From positions 248,001-312,000 of the forward strand of contig NZ_CP011773.1 of NCBI RefSeq assembly GCF_001021385.1: a DNA stretch of 64,000 nt, read 5' to 3'. The notes under the pieces were generated by a model, which was given only the letters and a program-made list of their open reading frames with translations, did no database searches and was not told where the DNA came from. Each line of letters opens with the position of its first letter. Position 1 is the stretch's first letter. The translations under genes were made by a program, and so were the position numbers. Of this stretch, positions 53,595 through 62,458 are shown one piece after another. The stretch comes from Mycobacterium sp. EPa45. GTDB lineage: Bacteria > Actinomycetota > Actinomycetes > Mycobacteriales > Mycobacteriaceae.

Positions 53595-54250
53595 CCCCAC
53601 CGCCTGCCGACGACGCCGAACGCAGTGAGGCGCAAAAGACGGCGAATCACACCCCGTCGGTCGACGACGCCGAACCTGGCGAGTCGAAGGAATCGGCGAA
53701 TCTGGATGCGGTCGACGAGACCGAACCGGGCGACGGCGTTCCGGTGCGCGGGTCGCGGCTGAGCGCTCGCCGCCTTGGCGTGGTCGCGGCCGCTCTGCTG
53801 ATCGCGAGCCTGCTCGTTGCCACCGGCGGGTTCTTCGCGCTGCGCTCACATGAGAAGAGCGTCGCCGTGGCCCGCAACGAGACCGTCGCGCTGGCGGCGG
53901 CCAAGGACTGCGTGACCGCCACCCAGGCGCCGGACGCCAACGCGATGGCCGCCAGCCAGCAGAAGATCGTCGAGTGCGCGACCGGCGACTTCGCCGCTCA
54001 GGCCGGCCTGTACAGCGGGCTGCTGGTCGACGCCTACCAGGCGGCCAAGGTGCAGGTCCAGGTCTCCAACATGCGCGCGGCCGTCGAACGCCACAACGAC
54101 GACGGTTCGATGGACGTCCTGGTGGCGGTGCGGGTGAAGGTGTCCAACACCCAGGCCCAGGACCAGGAACAGGGCTACCGATTGCGGGTCAAGATGATGC
54201 CCGAGGGAGGCACGTACAAGATCGCCAACCTCGACCAGGTGAGCAAGTGA
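53564..54250 (+). CDS. mam1A: Mce-associated membrane protein Mam1A
   Basis: The 228-residue protein starts inside mce1F. It has an acidic, low-complexity cytosolic segment of about 65 residues, one membrane helix (LGVVAAALLIASLLVATGGF) and a C-terminal domain of NTF2-like shape typical of Mam proteins (SNMRAAVERHNDDGSMDVLV). Mam proteins help to stabilise Mce complexes. The deep overlap with mce1F implies translational coupling. It corresponds to Rv0175. Confidence 0.9.
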   Translation: MEGDAGPGRLTPPPADDAERSEAQKTANHTPSVDDAEPGESKESANLDAVDETEPGDGVPVRGSRLSARRLGVVAAALLIASLLVATGGFFALRSHEKSVAVARNETVALAAAKDCVTATQAPDANAMAASQQKIVECATGDFAAQAGLYSGLLVDAYQAAKVQVQVSNMRAAVERHNDDGSMDVLVAVRVKVSNTQAQDQEQGYRLRVKMMPEGGTYKIANLDQVSK

Positions 54251-55242
54251 CGGTGACGGTCCCCGAAGCGGACACCGGCGCCGAGGCCGAAGTCGAAGCC
54301 ACCGAGGTCGCCCATCAGGCTGCCGCCGGGGTGCCGGCCAGCTGGGCGGCACGGGCCGGTGCATTCACCGTCGACGTGTTCTTCGGCGTCGGCGTGGTGA
54401 TCACCTGCCTGCTGGTGGCGTGGACCGCGCCGCTGCGCGGATGGTTGTGGTGGGTCGCGGTCGCACTGGCGGGAGCGGTTTTCCTGGCGGTGGCCGTCAA
54501 CCGGTTGCTGCTGCCGGTGATCACCGGGTGGACCCTGGGCCGCTCGCTGGCGGGGATCGCCGTTGTCGGCCGCGATGGCGCAGCGGTGGGTCCGTGGCGG
54601 CTGCTGGTCCGCGATCTGGCTCATCTGCTCGACACCCTCGCGGTGTTCCTCGGCTGGCTGTGGCCGTTGTGGGATTCACGCGGGCGGACCTTTGCCGACC
54701 TGCTCACCCGCACCGAAGTCCACCGCGTCGAAGGTGAGCTGCCCAACCGGCGCCGGCTGGCCGGCGCGCTGCTGGTGGGGCTCGCCGTGCTGGCCGCAGG
54801 CGCCACCGCCCTGGCCTACTTCGGGGTGTACCGGCCCGAACGTGCCGTCGAGCAGGCCCGCCAGCAGCTGGCGGTGGAGGGGCCAAAGATCGTCACCCAG
54901 ATGCTGAGCTACGACGTCGCCTCGATCGACAGCGACTTCGCCCGCGCCCGTAATCTGGCCACCGACAGCTATCGGAAAAAGCTTGTGGCAGAGCAGGATT
55001 CGGTTCGCAAGAGCGGGCCCGTCGACAACGACTACTGGGTCACCAACAGCGCTGTGCTGACCAACACCCGGGATCGGGCGGAGATGCTGCTGCTCATGCA
55101 GGGGCAGCGTGGCGAGGCACCCAAGCAGCGGCTGATCACCGCCACCCTGCAGGTGAGCTTCGAGCGGTCCGCCAGCGGCCAGTGGCAGGTGTCCAACCTC
55201 TCGGTGCTGGCCAAGCCCAACCCTGCGGGGGAGCCGAAGTGA
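54247..55242 (+). CDS. mam1B: RDD-domain Mce-associated protein Mam1B
   Basis: The GTG at 54247 overlaps the mam1A stop; 331 residues. Residues about 30-165 form an RDD domain with three membrane helices (AARAGAFTVDVFFGVGVVIT, TLGRSLAGIAVVGRDG, LVRDLAHLLD). A fourth helix near 185 is followed by a Mam-type extracytoplasmic domain (VASIDSDFARARNLATDSYR). It corresponds to Rv0176 and is thought to be a membrane accessory of the Mce1 importer. Confidence 0.9.
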   Translation: MTVTVPEADTGAEAEVEATEVAHQAAAGVPASWAARAGAFTVDVFFGVGVVITCLLVAWTAPLRGWLWWVAVALAGAVFLAVAVNRLLLPVITGWTLGRSLAGIAVVGRDGAAVGPWRLLVRDLAHLLDTLAVFLGWLWPLWDSRGRTFADLLTRTEVHRVEGELPNRRRLAGALLVGLAVLAAGATALAYFGVYRPERAVEQARQQLAVEGPKIVTQMLSYDVASIDSDFARARNLATDSYRKKLVAEQDSVRKSGPVDNDYWVTNSAVLTNTRDRAEMLLLMQGQRGEAPKQRLITATLQVSFERSASGQWQVSNLSVLAKPNPAGEPK

Positions 55243-55796
55243 GTCCCCGCCGCAAGGTCGAAGCCGACGACAAGGACCTGTTCCGGTTGCCCGAGCAGCA
55301 GCCGCGCCGCTGGGTGCTGCCGTTGACCGCCGCACTCGCGGCCGTGTTGATCATCGCCGCGATCACGGCCAGCGCGCTGCTTCTGGTCAAACGCGAAACC
55401 CAGCGACACGACGCCGTCCGGGATGTGGCGGTGCTGAGCTTCGTTCGCGGATTCGTCACCCACTACACGTCCATCGACCCGTTCCACGCCAACGACTACG
55501 CCGACAAGGTGCTGGCCCAGGGCACCGGGCAGTTCGCAAAGCTGTACCAGGACAAGATGAATGAGGTCGTCATCCAGGTGGCGCGCGCCGAGCCGACGAC
55601 GGGGACCGTGCAGGCCGTCGGCATCGAGCGCTGGAACCGCGACGGCAGCGCCGACGTGGTCGTGGCCGCCACGACGAAGACCAGAATGCCCGACGGCAAG
55701 ACCATCGAAAGCGGTAGCCGCTGGGTGGTCACCGCGACCCAAGAAGGAGGTGCAGGAGGTCCGTGGAAGATCAGCAACCTGCTGCAGGTGATCTGA
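55239..55796 (+). CDS. mam1C: Mce-associated membrane protein Mam1C
   Basis: The GTG at 55239 overlaps the mam1B stop; 185 residues. A basic N-terminus is followed by one membrane helix (ALAAVLIIAAITASALLLV) and the Mam extracytoplasmic domain (FVTHYTSIDPFHANDYADKV). It corresponds to Rv0177. The 3' end overlaps the next gene by 34 nt. Confidence 0.9.
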   Translation: MSPRRKVEADDKDLFRLPEQQPRRWVLPLTAALAAVLIIAAITASALLLVKRETQRHDAVRDVAVLSFVRGFVTHYTSIDPFHANDYADKVLAQGTGQFAKLYQDKMNEVVIQVARAEPTTGTVQAVGIERWNRDGSADVVVAATTKTRMPDGKTIESGSRWVVTATQEGGAGGPWKISNLLQVI

Positions 55797-56419
55797 CCGA
55801 CGCCGCACCCGAGGAGGCCGCGGCGCCAACCGAAACCGCCTCCGAAGCCGGGTCCCCGTCCGAAGAGGTGGCCGCCGCCGGTGCACCGAAGCGACGGAAC
55901 TGGTTGCGCCGCAACAAGACTGCGCTCGCAGTCGGGACGACGGCGGCCCTGTTCGTCGCGGCAGGCGGTTTTGCCGGTGCCACCGTGCAGCCGTACCTGG
56001 TGGACCAGGCAACCGTGGACACCAAACTCGTGATCGCCCGCACCGCCGCCGAGGCGATCACGACGCTGTGGACCTACACCCCCGAGGACATGGACAAGCT
56101 GCCGGACCGGTCGGCGAAGTACCTGTCCGGGGACTTCGAAGACCAGTACCGCAAGTACGTCGACGCGATCGTGCCGACCAACAAGCAGGCCAAGGTCACC
56201 AACAGCACCGAGGTCGTCGGCGCGGCGGTCGAGTCGCTGAGCGGTTCGGACGCCACCGCGATCGTCTACACCAACACCACGTCCAAGAGCCCCCTGACCA
56301 AGGACATTCCCGCGACGAAGTACCTGTCGTACCGCGTGCAGCTGACCCGCGACGGGTCGCACTGGCTGGTCACCAAGATGACGACGGTGACGTCGCTGGA
56401 CCTCACGCCCAAGCTGTAA
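55763..56419 (+). CDS. mam1D: Mce-associated membrane protein Mam1D
   Basis: The 218-residue protein starts at GTG within mam1C, with AGGAGGT about 9 nt upstream. It has an acidic Ala/Glu-rich cytosolic segment, one membrane helix (ALAVGTTAALFVAAGGFAGA) and the Mam domain ending in DGSHWLVTKMTTVTSLDLTP. It corresponds to Rv0178 and is the last gene of the mce1 operon. Confidence 0.9.
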   Translation: MEDQQPAAGDLTDAAPEEAAAPTETASEAGSPSEEVAAAGAPKRRNWLRRNKTALAVGTTAALFVAAGGFAGATVQPYLVDQATVDTKLVIARTAAEAITTLWTYTPEDMDKLPDRSAKYLSGDFEDQYRKYVDAIVPTNKQAKVTNSTEVVGAAVESLSGSDATAIVYTNTTSKSPLTKDIPATKYLSYRVQLTRDGSHWLVTKMTTVTSLDLTPKL

Positions 56420-56440
56420 TTCATTGGCGATACTTGGCCC

Positions 56441-57145
56441 ATGGCCGTCGCCTCGCCCGTATCGGAACGCTCGACCGTCGTCGCGCTGCTGCTGCTGACG
56501 TTCGCCACCGGTCTGGTCGACGCGATCAGCGTGTTAATGCTCGGGCACGTCTTCGTCGCGAACATGACCGGCAATGTGATCTTCCTGGGCTTCTGGTTCG
56601 TGCCGCATTCCGGGGTGGACATGACCGCCGCAGTGGTCGCCTTCGGCTTCTTCCTCAGCGGGACGGTCATCGGCGGGCGGTTCGCCCGCCACCTCGACCA
56701 CGAGGTGGCGGTCCGGGTGTGGCTCACCGCCGCGCTGGGCGCCGAGGTGGTGCTGCTGGTGGTGCTGGCCGTGCTCGCCGGCACCGGTGTCCTTCAGTAC
56801 CACGACGACGGCAAGCTGATCCTGATCGCCGGGCTGGCGGTGGCGTTCGGTTTTCAGAACGCCGCGGCCCGTCAGTTCGGCATCCAGGAACTCAGCACCA
56901 CGGTGTTGACCACGACGCTGGTGGGGATCGGGTTCGACAGCCGGCTCGCGGGCGGGACCGGACAGCGGGAAAAGCTGCGCTACAGCGTGGTTTTGACGAT
57001 GCTCGCCGGCGCGACGGTCGGGGCGACGATGTCGCGCTTCATGGTGGCCCCGGTGATCGCACTGGCTGCGGCTGTGGTGGCCGCCAGCCTGGCGGTCTTC
57101 CGGTACGGCCCGCAACCCGTGACGGCGCCGGATTCGGATCACTAG
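56441..57145 (+). CDS. YoaK/DUF1275-family membrane protein
   Basis: The 234-residue protein has six membrane helices and the DUF1275 pattern TFATGLVDAISVLMLGHVFVANMTGNVIFLG near the N-terminus, with FGFQNAAARQFGIQELSTTV in the middle. The family is widespread and functionally undefined. A GATACT hexamer (56429-56434), 6 nt before the ATG, suggests its own leaderless transcript after the mce1 operon. Confidence 0.87.
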   Translation: MAVASPVSERSTVVALLLLTFATGLVDAISVLMLGHVFVANMTGNVIFLGFWFVPHSGVDMTAAVVAFGFFLSGTVIGGRFARHLDHEVAVRVWLTAALGAEVVLLVVLAVLAGTGVLQYHDDGKLILIAGLAVAFGFQNAAARQFGIQELSTTVLTTTLVGIGFDSRLAGGTGQREKLRYSVVLTMLAGATVGATMSRFMVAPVIALAAAVVAASLAVFRYGPQPVTAPDSDH

Positions 57146-57155
57146 AGTCGCGCGT

Positions 57156-57980
57156 ATGCCTACTGTCCTGGTCACCGGCGCAGCCCGGGGAATCGGCAGA
57201 TCGATCGTGAATCACCTGGCCGCTGCCGGCTGGGATGTCGTCGGCGGGGTTCGCTCGGCCGCTGACGCCGACGCGTTGTCGGAACTGCCGAGAGTCAGCG
57301 CCGTCATGCTGGACGTCACCGACGAGGCGCAGGTTGCCGCCCTTCCCGACGCGTTGCCCGACCGACTCGACGCGGTGGTCAACAATGCCGGGATCGCCGT
57401 CAGCGGCCCGCTGGAAGGCCTCACACCGGCTGAGATTCGGCAGCAGCTGGAAGTCAATGTCGTCGGCCAACTCGCCGTCACCCAGGCGGTGCTTCCGCTG
57501 CTGCGCGAGTCGCGCGGTCGGGTCGTGTTCATTTCCAGTGTGAACGGCCAGCTTTCGGCACCGATGATGGGTGCCTACAGTGCGTCGAAGTTCGCGCTCG
57601 AGGCGGCGGCCGACGCGTTGCGAGTCGAATTGCGGCCCTGGCACATCGCGGTGAGCGTGGTCCAGCCGGCTCAGACCGACACCGACCTGTGGCGCAATGC
57701 CGACCAGAGCGTCGTCGAGATGGAAGCCGCGCTGTCACCGCGGCACCGCGCGCTCTACACCAGACACATTGCGGGTATGCGGAAAGCGATTCCGATGTCA
57801 CAGCGCCTCGCGGTGGATCCGGAGAAGGTGGCCAAGGTGGTGCTCGAGGCGCTCACCGCTCGCAGGCCGCGGGCGCGATACCCCGTGGGGCTGGCCACCA
57901 CAGTGCAGATGTCTCTGATGACGAAGCTGCCCACCCGCGCGCGGGATGCGCTCCTGCGCAGGGTGTTCGGCCAGCCCTGA
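57156..57980 (+). CDS. Short-chain dehydrogenase/reductase
   Basis: The 274-residue classical SDR has VLVTGAARGIGRSIVNHLA, NNAGIAVSGP, ISSVNGQLSAPMMG and the catalytic YSASK. The cofactor region (GGVRSAADAD) suggests NADP. The C-terminal part resembles long-chain alcohol or retinol dehydrogenase-type SDRs. A TAGAGT hexamer (57143-57148) that uses the preceding gene's TAG stop sits 7 nt before the ATG. The substrate is unknown. Confidence 0.88.
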   Translation: MPTVLVTGAARGIGRSIVNHLAAAGWDVVGGVRSAADADALSELPRVSAVMLDVTDEAQVAALPDALPDRLDAVVNNAGIAVSGPLEGLTPAEIRQQLEVNVVGQLAVTQAVLPLLRESRGRVVFISSVNGQLSAPMMGAYSASKFALEAAADALRVELRPWHIAVSVVQPAQTDTDLWRNADQSVVEMEAALSPRHRALYTRHIAGMRKAIPMSQRLAVDPEKVAKVVLEALTARRPRARYPVGLATTVQMSLMTKLPTRARDALLRRVFGQP

Positions 57981-57989
57981 TCGGTTCGC

Positions 57990-58757
57990 ATGGCTGAGTT
58001 CGTCAAACGGAACACTGCTGCGCCGCCCGGCTTCTTCGCCTGTGAGGCAGCAGGTTTGAGATGGCTGGCGAGTGCGCCGGGCGGGGTGCCGTGTGCGAGG
58101 GTGCTCCGGTACGACGACACCAGCCTGACATTGGAGCGGCTGCGCTCCGCGCCGCCGAGCGAGGAGGCCGCCGAAACCTTCGGGCGGCGGCTGGCGATCA
58201 CGCACGACGCCGGGGCAGCGGGCTTCGGCGCCGCGCCACCGGGCTGGCACGGCGCGGGATTCTTCGGCCCCCTCGATCATCCGCTGGCGATGAGCCTGAC
58301 CGTTCATCCCCGCTGGGGCGGCTTTTACGCCGACGAACGGCTGACGCCGATGCTGAAACTGGCCACCGGTATCGGCCCGGCCGGGCGCAGGTTGATCGAC
58401 GGCGTCGTAGAGCGTTGTCGGCGAGGCGATTTCGACGACGACGATGCCCCCGCCCGCCTACACGGTGACCTGTGGAGCGGAAACGTGATGTGGACCGATT
58501 CCGGTGCGGTGCTCATCGACCCCGCCGCGCACGGCGGGCATCGCGAAACCGACCTCGCGATGCTGGCGTTGTTCGGCTGCCCGCACCTGGAGTCCGTCTA
58601 TGCCGGATATCAGAGCATGCACCCGCTTGGCGAGGGATGGCGCGACCGCATCCCGCTGCACCAGCTCTATCCGTTGCTGGCGCACGTCGCCCTGTTCGGC
58701 GCGGGCTATGCCGCCCAGACGGTGCGTGCTGCGCGAACGGCCATGGAAATCAGTTGA
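57990..58757 (+). CDS. Fructosamine kinase-like phosphotransferase
   Basis: The 255-residue protein has the kinase-like fold of the fructosamine kinase family: ARLHGDLWSGNVMW holds the catalytic Asp and Asn, and AVLIDPAAHGGHRETDLAML the metal-binding Asp. The N-terminal lobe is short. The family phosphorylates ketosamines so that they detach from proteins, or related sugars. It follows the SDR gene by 9 nt and overlaps the convergent glycosidase gene by 8 nt. Confidence 0.87.
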   Translation: MAEFVKRNTAAPPGFFACEAAGLRWLASAPGGVPCARVLRYDDTSLTLERLRSAPPSEEAAETFGRRLAITHDAGAAGFGAAPPGWHGAGFFGPLDHPLAMSLTVHPRWGGFYADERLTPMLKLATGIGPAGRRLIDGVVERCRRGDFDDDDAPARLHGDLWSGNVMWTDSGAVLIDPAAHGGHRETDLAMLALFGCPHLESVYAGYQSMHPLGEGWRDRIPLHQLYPLLAHVALFGAGYAAQTVRAARTAMEIS

Positions 58758-59829
58758 ATCCGAGCCAGGCGGGAAGCGCACGCTCACGGGAGTCGCACAG
58801 CACAGCCATCGTGTCGCAGGAACCCCTCGGCACACCGGCGCCCGCCCACATCCCGCCGGTGTCGCGCCGAAGCACGATCGCCGACGAGCCGCCGCCGTCG
58901 AGCAGGATCGCCGTGTCGCTGCCCAGGCCGCGGAACAGATCCTGGATCTGATCCGGGGTGTAGCTGCCACCTTGGAAGACATACATCTCGTCCTTGTCCC
59001 TGGCATAGGCCAGGGCGGTGCGTGCTGCGCTCGGTCCGCCGTCGTTCATCTGCCCGGTGTCGCCCGGCGCCAGTAGCCCCAGCCCGCTGACCGCCACGAA
59101 CCGGGTGCCCTTGTCGAGCAGCCCCTGGATCACCGGGGTCGCGGCGTCGTAGTCGTCCGGCGACTTCGGTGCCACGACGAACGGCGCGCCGGCGACGGGC
59201 AGGATCATCGTGCTCAACGCGGTCCACACCTCGTCGCCGCCGGACAGTGCCTGCTTGCCGGCGTAGGCGATGGTCCCGGTCACCGCCGCGTTGGCCCTGC
59301 CCTGTCCCTGCGTGCTGTCGACGTAGGCGCCCAGCGGCGAACTGCAGCCCGTCGATTTCCACGAACCGGCTTGCTGCCCACGGACATCGAAGAAGTTGGC
59401 GTTGACCGCGATTGTCGGCTGCCCGAGTGCCTGCCACGCCTGCAGCGGGGTGTAGGTCTCCGACGCCTGCACCAGACCCTCACGGGTGCGCGTGCCGGGC
59501 GTCCGTTCGCACCGGGCCTGATAGCCGCTGTGGCTGTCGACCAGGAGTCGGGGGGTCAACCGGCTGGATGCGGCCTTGATGATCATCAGGTGGCCGCCGT
59601 TGGTCAGCTCGTACCAGTTGCCACCGGCGCTGAGCATCGGTGCGGGAAAGCCGCTTCCGAAGTTGTAAACCAGGTAGCTGCCGCGCGTGGTGGCGATCGC
59701 CTGGGCCAGTTGCGCGCGGCCGTCGGCGGACGCGACGGGCATGCCGGTGGTGGCCGCCAGTGTCAGGCAGCTCACCGCGGCCATGCTGGCCGCGGCCAGG
59801 CGGCGCAACGCTGCGGCGATGGTTGGCAC
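58750..59829 (-). CDS. Secreted phosphodiester glycosidase (NAGPA-like) family protein
   Basis: The GTG at 59829 with GAGAGGG upstream gives 359 residues and places a signal peptide at the start (LRRLAAASMAAVSCLTLAAT, cleavage near ASADG). The NAGPA domain is shown by PTIAVNANFFDVRGQQAGSW, the AVSGLGLLAPGDTGQMNDGG segment and TAILLDGGGSSAIVLRRD at the end. The family includes the lysosomal uncovering enzyme and bacterial envelope proteins that cleave sugar phosphodiesters. It is expected to be exported; the substrate is unknown. Confidence 0.87.
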   Translation of the reverse strand: MPTIAAALRRLAAASMAAVSCLTLAATTGMPVASADGRAQLAQAIATTRGSYLVYNFGSGFPAPMLSAGGNWYELTNGGHLMIIKAASSRLTPRLLVDSHSGYQARCERTPGTRTREGLVQASETYTPLQAWQALGQPTIAVNANFFDVRGQQAGSWKSTGCSSPLGAYVDSTQGQGRANAAVTGTIAYAGKQALSGGDEVWTALSTMILPVAGAPFVVAPKSPDDYDAATPVIQGLLDKGTRFVAVSGLGLLAPGDTGQMNDGGPSAARTALAYARDKDEMYVFQGGSYTPDQIQDLFRGLGSDTAILLDGGGSSAIVLRRDTGGMWAGAGVPRGSCDTMAVLCDSRERALPAWLGFN

Positions 59830-59985
59830 TGTTGCCCTCTCATGATGTCGATGCACTACGGCACGGTCATCTCTATTCTCAGCAGCCACACAGTCAACTT
59901 TGGTAACGGTCGCACGACGGTTGCGCACCGGCGCCGTCACGACCAGCCACGATGATTTTCCGGAGAGCAGATTTTGTCAGCGAAT

Positions 59986-60010
59986 GGTTATCCGCGCTGT
60001 GAGTGGGGAA
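59986..60010 (+). promoter_or_regulatory. Possible SigF-type promoter of the GlsB-like gene
   Basis: GGTTA (59986-59990), 15 nt, GGGAA (60006-60010) is the SigF pattern with one mismatch in each box. It has the same -35 box and spacing as the dps promoter site at 8199-8223. It lies about 50 nt before the start codon of a stress-type membrane protein. Confidence 0.45.
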
Positions 60011-60062
60011 TCACTGCTTGGCGCGGTGCCCGCCTGGGCCCGCCGGAACATGAGGAGCAGCA

Positions 60063-60341
60063 ATGATCGGAACGATTATCGGAGCCATCGTCGTCGGCCT
60101 GATTGTCGGCGCGCTGGCGCGACTGGTTATGCCCGGTAAGCAGAACATCGGCGTCATCATGACGATCCTGCTCGGTGCCGTCGGGTCCTTCCTGGGATCG
60201 TGGATCGCCTACCAGGTTGGCTATTCCAACTCCAACGGTGGCTTCGCGATCATCCCGTTCTTGGTCGGTATCGTCGTCGCCGCAGTGCTGATCGCCATCT
60301 ACGTTGCGATCACCGGACGCAGCAACCGAGTCCACCACTAG
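60063..60341 (+). CDS. GlsB/YeaQ/YmgE-family stress-response membrane protein
   Basis: The 92-residue protein starts at ATG 3 nt after GAGGAGCA. It has three membrane helices with the family pattern GAIVVGLIVGALARLVMPGK near the start and GAVGSFLGSWIA in the middle. The family (transglycosylase-associated protein) is induced by general and acid stress in many bacteria; the mechanism is unknown. Confidence 0.9.
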   Translation: MIGTIIGAIVVGLIVGALARLVMPGKQNIGVIMTILLGAVGSFLGSWIAYQVGYSNSNGGFAIIPFLVGIVVAAVLIAIYVAITGRSNRVHH

Positions 60342-60346
60342 AACCG

Positions 60347-61630
60347 TCAGCGGCCCGGCGGCGCAAGGCGATACACCGCACCGGCATAGTCGTCGGTGAT
60401 GTACACCGCGCCGTCCGGGCCCGCTACGGCCGCGACGGGACGCCCCCAGCGCGAACCATCCTGGTCCTGGAATCCTCCGACCAAGGTCCGCTGCGGGCCC
60501 AGAGTTGAAGCCAACGACCCTGCGTCCCAAGCGAAGAACGAAACCTCCGGCGCTCTTGCCGGGGTGCGGTTCCATGAGCCGTGTACCCCGGCCAGGGCGC
60601 CGGAGTCGTATGGTGGGGGCAGCGCGCCGGTGGTGAAGCTCAACCCCAGCGGCGCCGAATGCGCCCCGAGCGTCTGCTCGACCGGCGGCAGCGCCGCGCA
60701 GTCGAGCTTGCTGCCGTCGGCATTGGTCTGGACATCGCGCACGAACGCCGGTCCGTCGCCGACGTCGGGATTGCAGTAGGGCCAACCGAGTTCGCGCCCC
60801 GGTGTCAACCGGGCGACCGACTCGGGTGGGTTGTCGTTGACGTAGTCGGTGATCCTCCCGTACGACGGCCCGGGCCGCGGGTCGGGGACTTGGTCGCGGT
60901 TGTTGACCGCCGTCCACACTGCGCCGTCGGGAGCGACGGCCAGTCCGGTGCCGTTGCGGACACCGGTGGCGAAGGGGCGCGCCGGACCACCCTCGGGCGG
61001 AATCCGCATGATGGTGGCGCGGGGCGGTTCGGCCGTCCTGTCGTCGGCGGTGATGTTGCCGGTGGAGCCGATCGAGAAGTAGACGGCGCCGTCCCGGCCG
61101 ACGGCGACGCTCTTGAGGGCATGCGCGTACGCGCCCCCGAGTTCAGGACTGCGATCGTCGGGCAGCCCCCCGGCGACGACCCGGCGGCCATCGGCCACCG
61201 ACCCGCGATAGTCGAATGCATCGACCTCATCGCTTTCGGCGACATAGAGCGTGCCGCCGTCGAAGGCGAGGCCATGTGGCTGATCCAGCCCGTCGAGCAA
61301 CACCGATTGTTGCGGTCGAGGTCGGGCGGGGACCAGTCGCAGCACCCGGCCCGCGGCCGGCACCGAGACCAGCAACGCCCCATCCGGCGCCCACGCCGCC
61401 AGCCTCGCCTTAGGGACGCGGGCCCAGACCGCCATGGTCCAGCCCGGTGGTACGAGGGCCCGGCGGGGCATGTCGAACGGCGTGCCGCCGAGTTCGGCCG
61501 GCACCGCGACGGGGACCGGCGCCAGGCCGGCCGGCGCCGATGCCGGGGGAGCCGGCGGCGCGGGATGCCCACACGCCGCCGTCAGCACCGTGACAGCGGC
61601 GCAGGCGGCCTTAGCCCGCCAGCCCGGCAT
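60347..61630 (-). CDS. Sorbosone/glucose dehydrogenase-like beta-propeller lipoprotein
   Basis: The 427-residue protein has a lipobox VLTAAC (Cys20), a Pro/Ala-rich spacer, and a six-bladed propeller of the soluble glucose dehydrogenase/L-sorbosone dehydrogenase type. Blade motifs include DGLDQPHGLAFDGGTLYVAE, YFSIGSTGN, ATGVRNGTGLAVAPDGAVW and VAGPDGAVYITDDYAGAVYR. Such proteins oxidise sugars with PQQ when it is available. Its ATG, preceded by GGGAGATGC, lies within the end of the pirin gene (20-nt overlap). Confidence 0.87.
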   Translation of the reverse strand: MPGWRAKAACAAVTVLTAACGHPAPPAPPASAPAGLAPVPVAVPAELGGTPFDMPRRALVPPGWTMAVWARVPKARLAAWAPDGALLVSVPAAGRVLRLVPARPRPQQSVLLDGLDQPHGLAFDGGTLYVAESDEVDAFDYRGSVADGRRVVAGGLPDDRSPELGGAYAHALKSVAVGRDGAVYFSIGSTGNITADDRTAEPPRATIMRIPPEGGPARPFATGVRNGTGLAVAPDGAVWTAVNNRDQVPDPRPGPSYGRITDYVNDNPPESVARLTPGRELGWPYCNPDVGDGPAFVRDVQTNADGSKLDCAALPPVEQTLGAHSAPLGLSFTTGALPPPYDSGALAGVHGSWNRTPARAPEVSFFAWDAGSLASTLGPQRTLVGGFQDQDGSRWGRPVAAVAGPDGAVYITDDYAGAVYRLAPPGR

Positions 61631-62366
61631 GCATCTCCCATACGAGGATCTCCGAGGGCGAGGTGGCGGTCACCTTCTGACCGCCGGCGGCGGTGAACCG
61701 CACTGCGTCGCCCGCGGAGAGCGTGCCCGCGCCCTCGAGCGTCACCTCGCCGCGCGGAACGAACAGGTGCAGATAGGGCGCCTCGGGCAGCTCGACGGCC
61801 TCACCGGCCTGCAGCCGGGCGCCATGCAGTGCCGCAAACCGGTTGCGGATCGCGATCGCGGTCTGGTCTTTGTGCTCGGGCATGCCGGAGGCGATCGTCA
61901 CCAGTCCGCCGCGCAGCAGCTCGTCGTCGATCTCCAGCTGCTGGTAGCCCGGGTCGATACCGGATTCGTCAGGGACCACCCACATCTGGACGAAATGCAC
62001 TGGCTCACTGTGTGTTTCGTTGCCGGTCAGGGTCCACGAGTCGTTCTTCTCGGAGTGCAGGATGCCGCGGCCTGCCGACATCCGCTGGGCCAGTCCGGGG
62101 TAGATCACGCCGGAGTTGCCGGTGGAGTCCTGGTGGACCAGCGATCCCTGCAGCACCCAGGTGACGATCTCCATATCGCGGTGCGGGTGGGTGTCGAACC
62201 CCGTGCCGGGTTTGACGATGTCGTCGTTGTTCACCAGCAGCAGGCCGTGGTGGGTGTTGTCGGGCTCGTAGTGGTGGCCGAACGAAAACGAGTGCTTGGA
62301 ATCAAGCCAGTCGATCTTCGTCGCGGCCCGGTCGGCGGCACGTCTGATGTCGACGGTTGCGGCCAT
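61611..62366 (-). CDS. Pirin-family protein, YhhW type
   Basis: The start at 62366 follows AAGGGG; 251 residues. Metal ligands are in GFDTHPHRDMEIVTWVLQG and GRGILHSEKN (three His, one Glu). The second cupin domain keeps the fold but not the ligands. YhhW-type pirins cleave quercetin-like flavonols in vitro. It is divergent from a MarR gene over a perfect inverted repeat, so it is probably derepressed by an aromatic or oxidant signal. Confidence 0.92.
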   Translation of the reverse strand: MAATVDIRRAADRAATKIDWLDSKHSFSFGHHYEPDNTHHGLLLVNNDDIVKPGTGFDTHPHRDMEIVTWVLQGSLVHQDSTGNSGVIYPGLAQRMSAGRGILHSEKNDSWTLTGNETHSEPVHFVQMWVVPDESGIDPGYQQLEIDDELLRGGLVTIASGMPEHKDQTAIAIRNRFAALHGARLQAGEAVELPEAPYLHLFVPRGEVTLEGAGTLSAGDAVRFTAAGGQKVTATSPSEILVWEMHAGLAG

Positions 62367-62424
62367 GTCATCACCCCTTGGGATCCTTGCCAGCCTAGGT
62401 GGCCGACTTGCCAGCGACAACATG

Positions 62425-62438
62425 TATGACGTGTCATA
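62425..62438. promoter_or_regulatory. Candidate MarR operator TATGAC-GT-GTCATA
   Basis: A perfect 6-bp inverted repeat with a 2-bp spacer in the 92-bp region between the divergent pirin and marR genes, 20 bp before the marR start. The position fits repression of both genes by the MarR protein. Confidence 0.65.
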
Positions 62439-62458
62439 TATTCCGCTATGGTGGAGCG

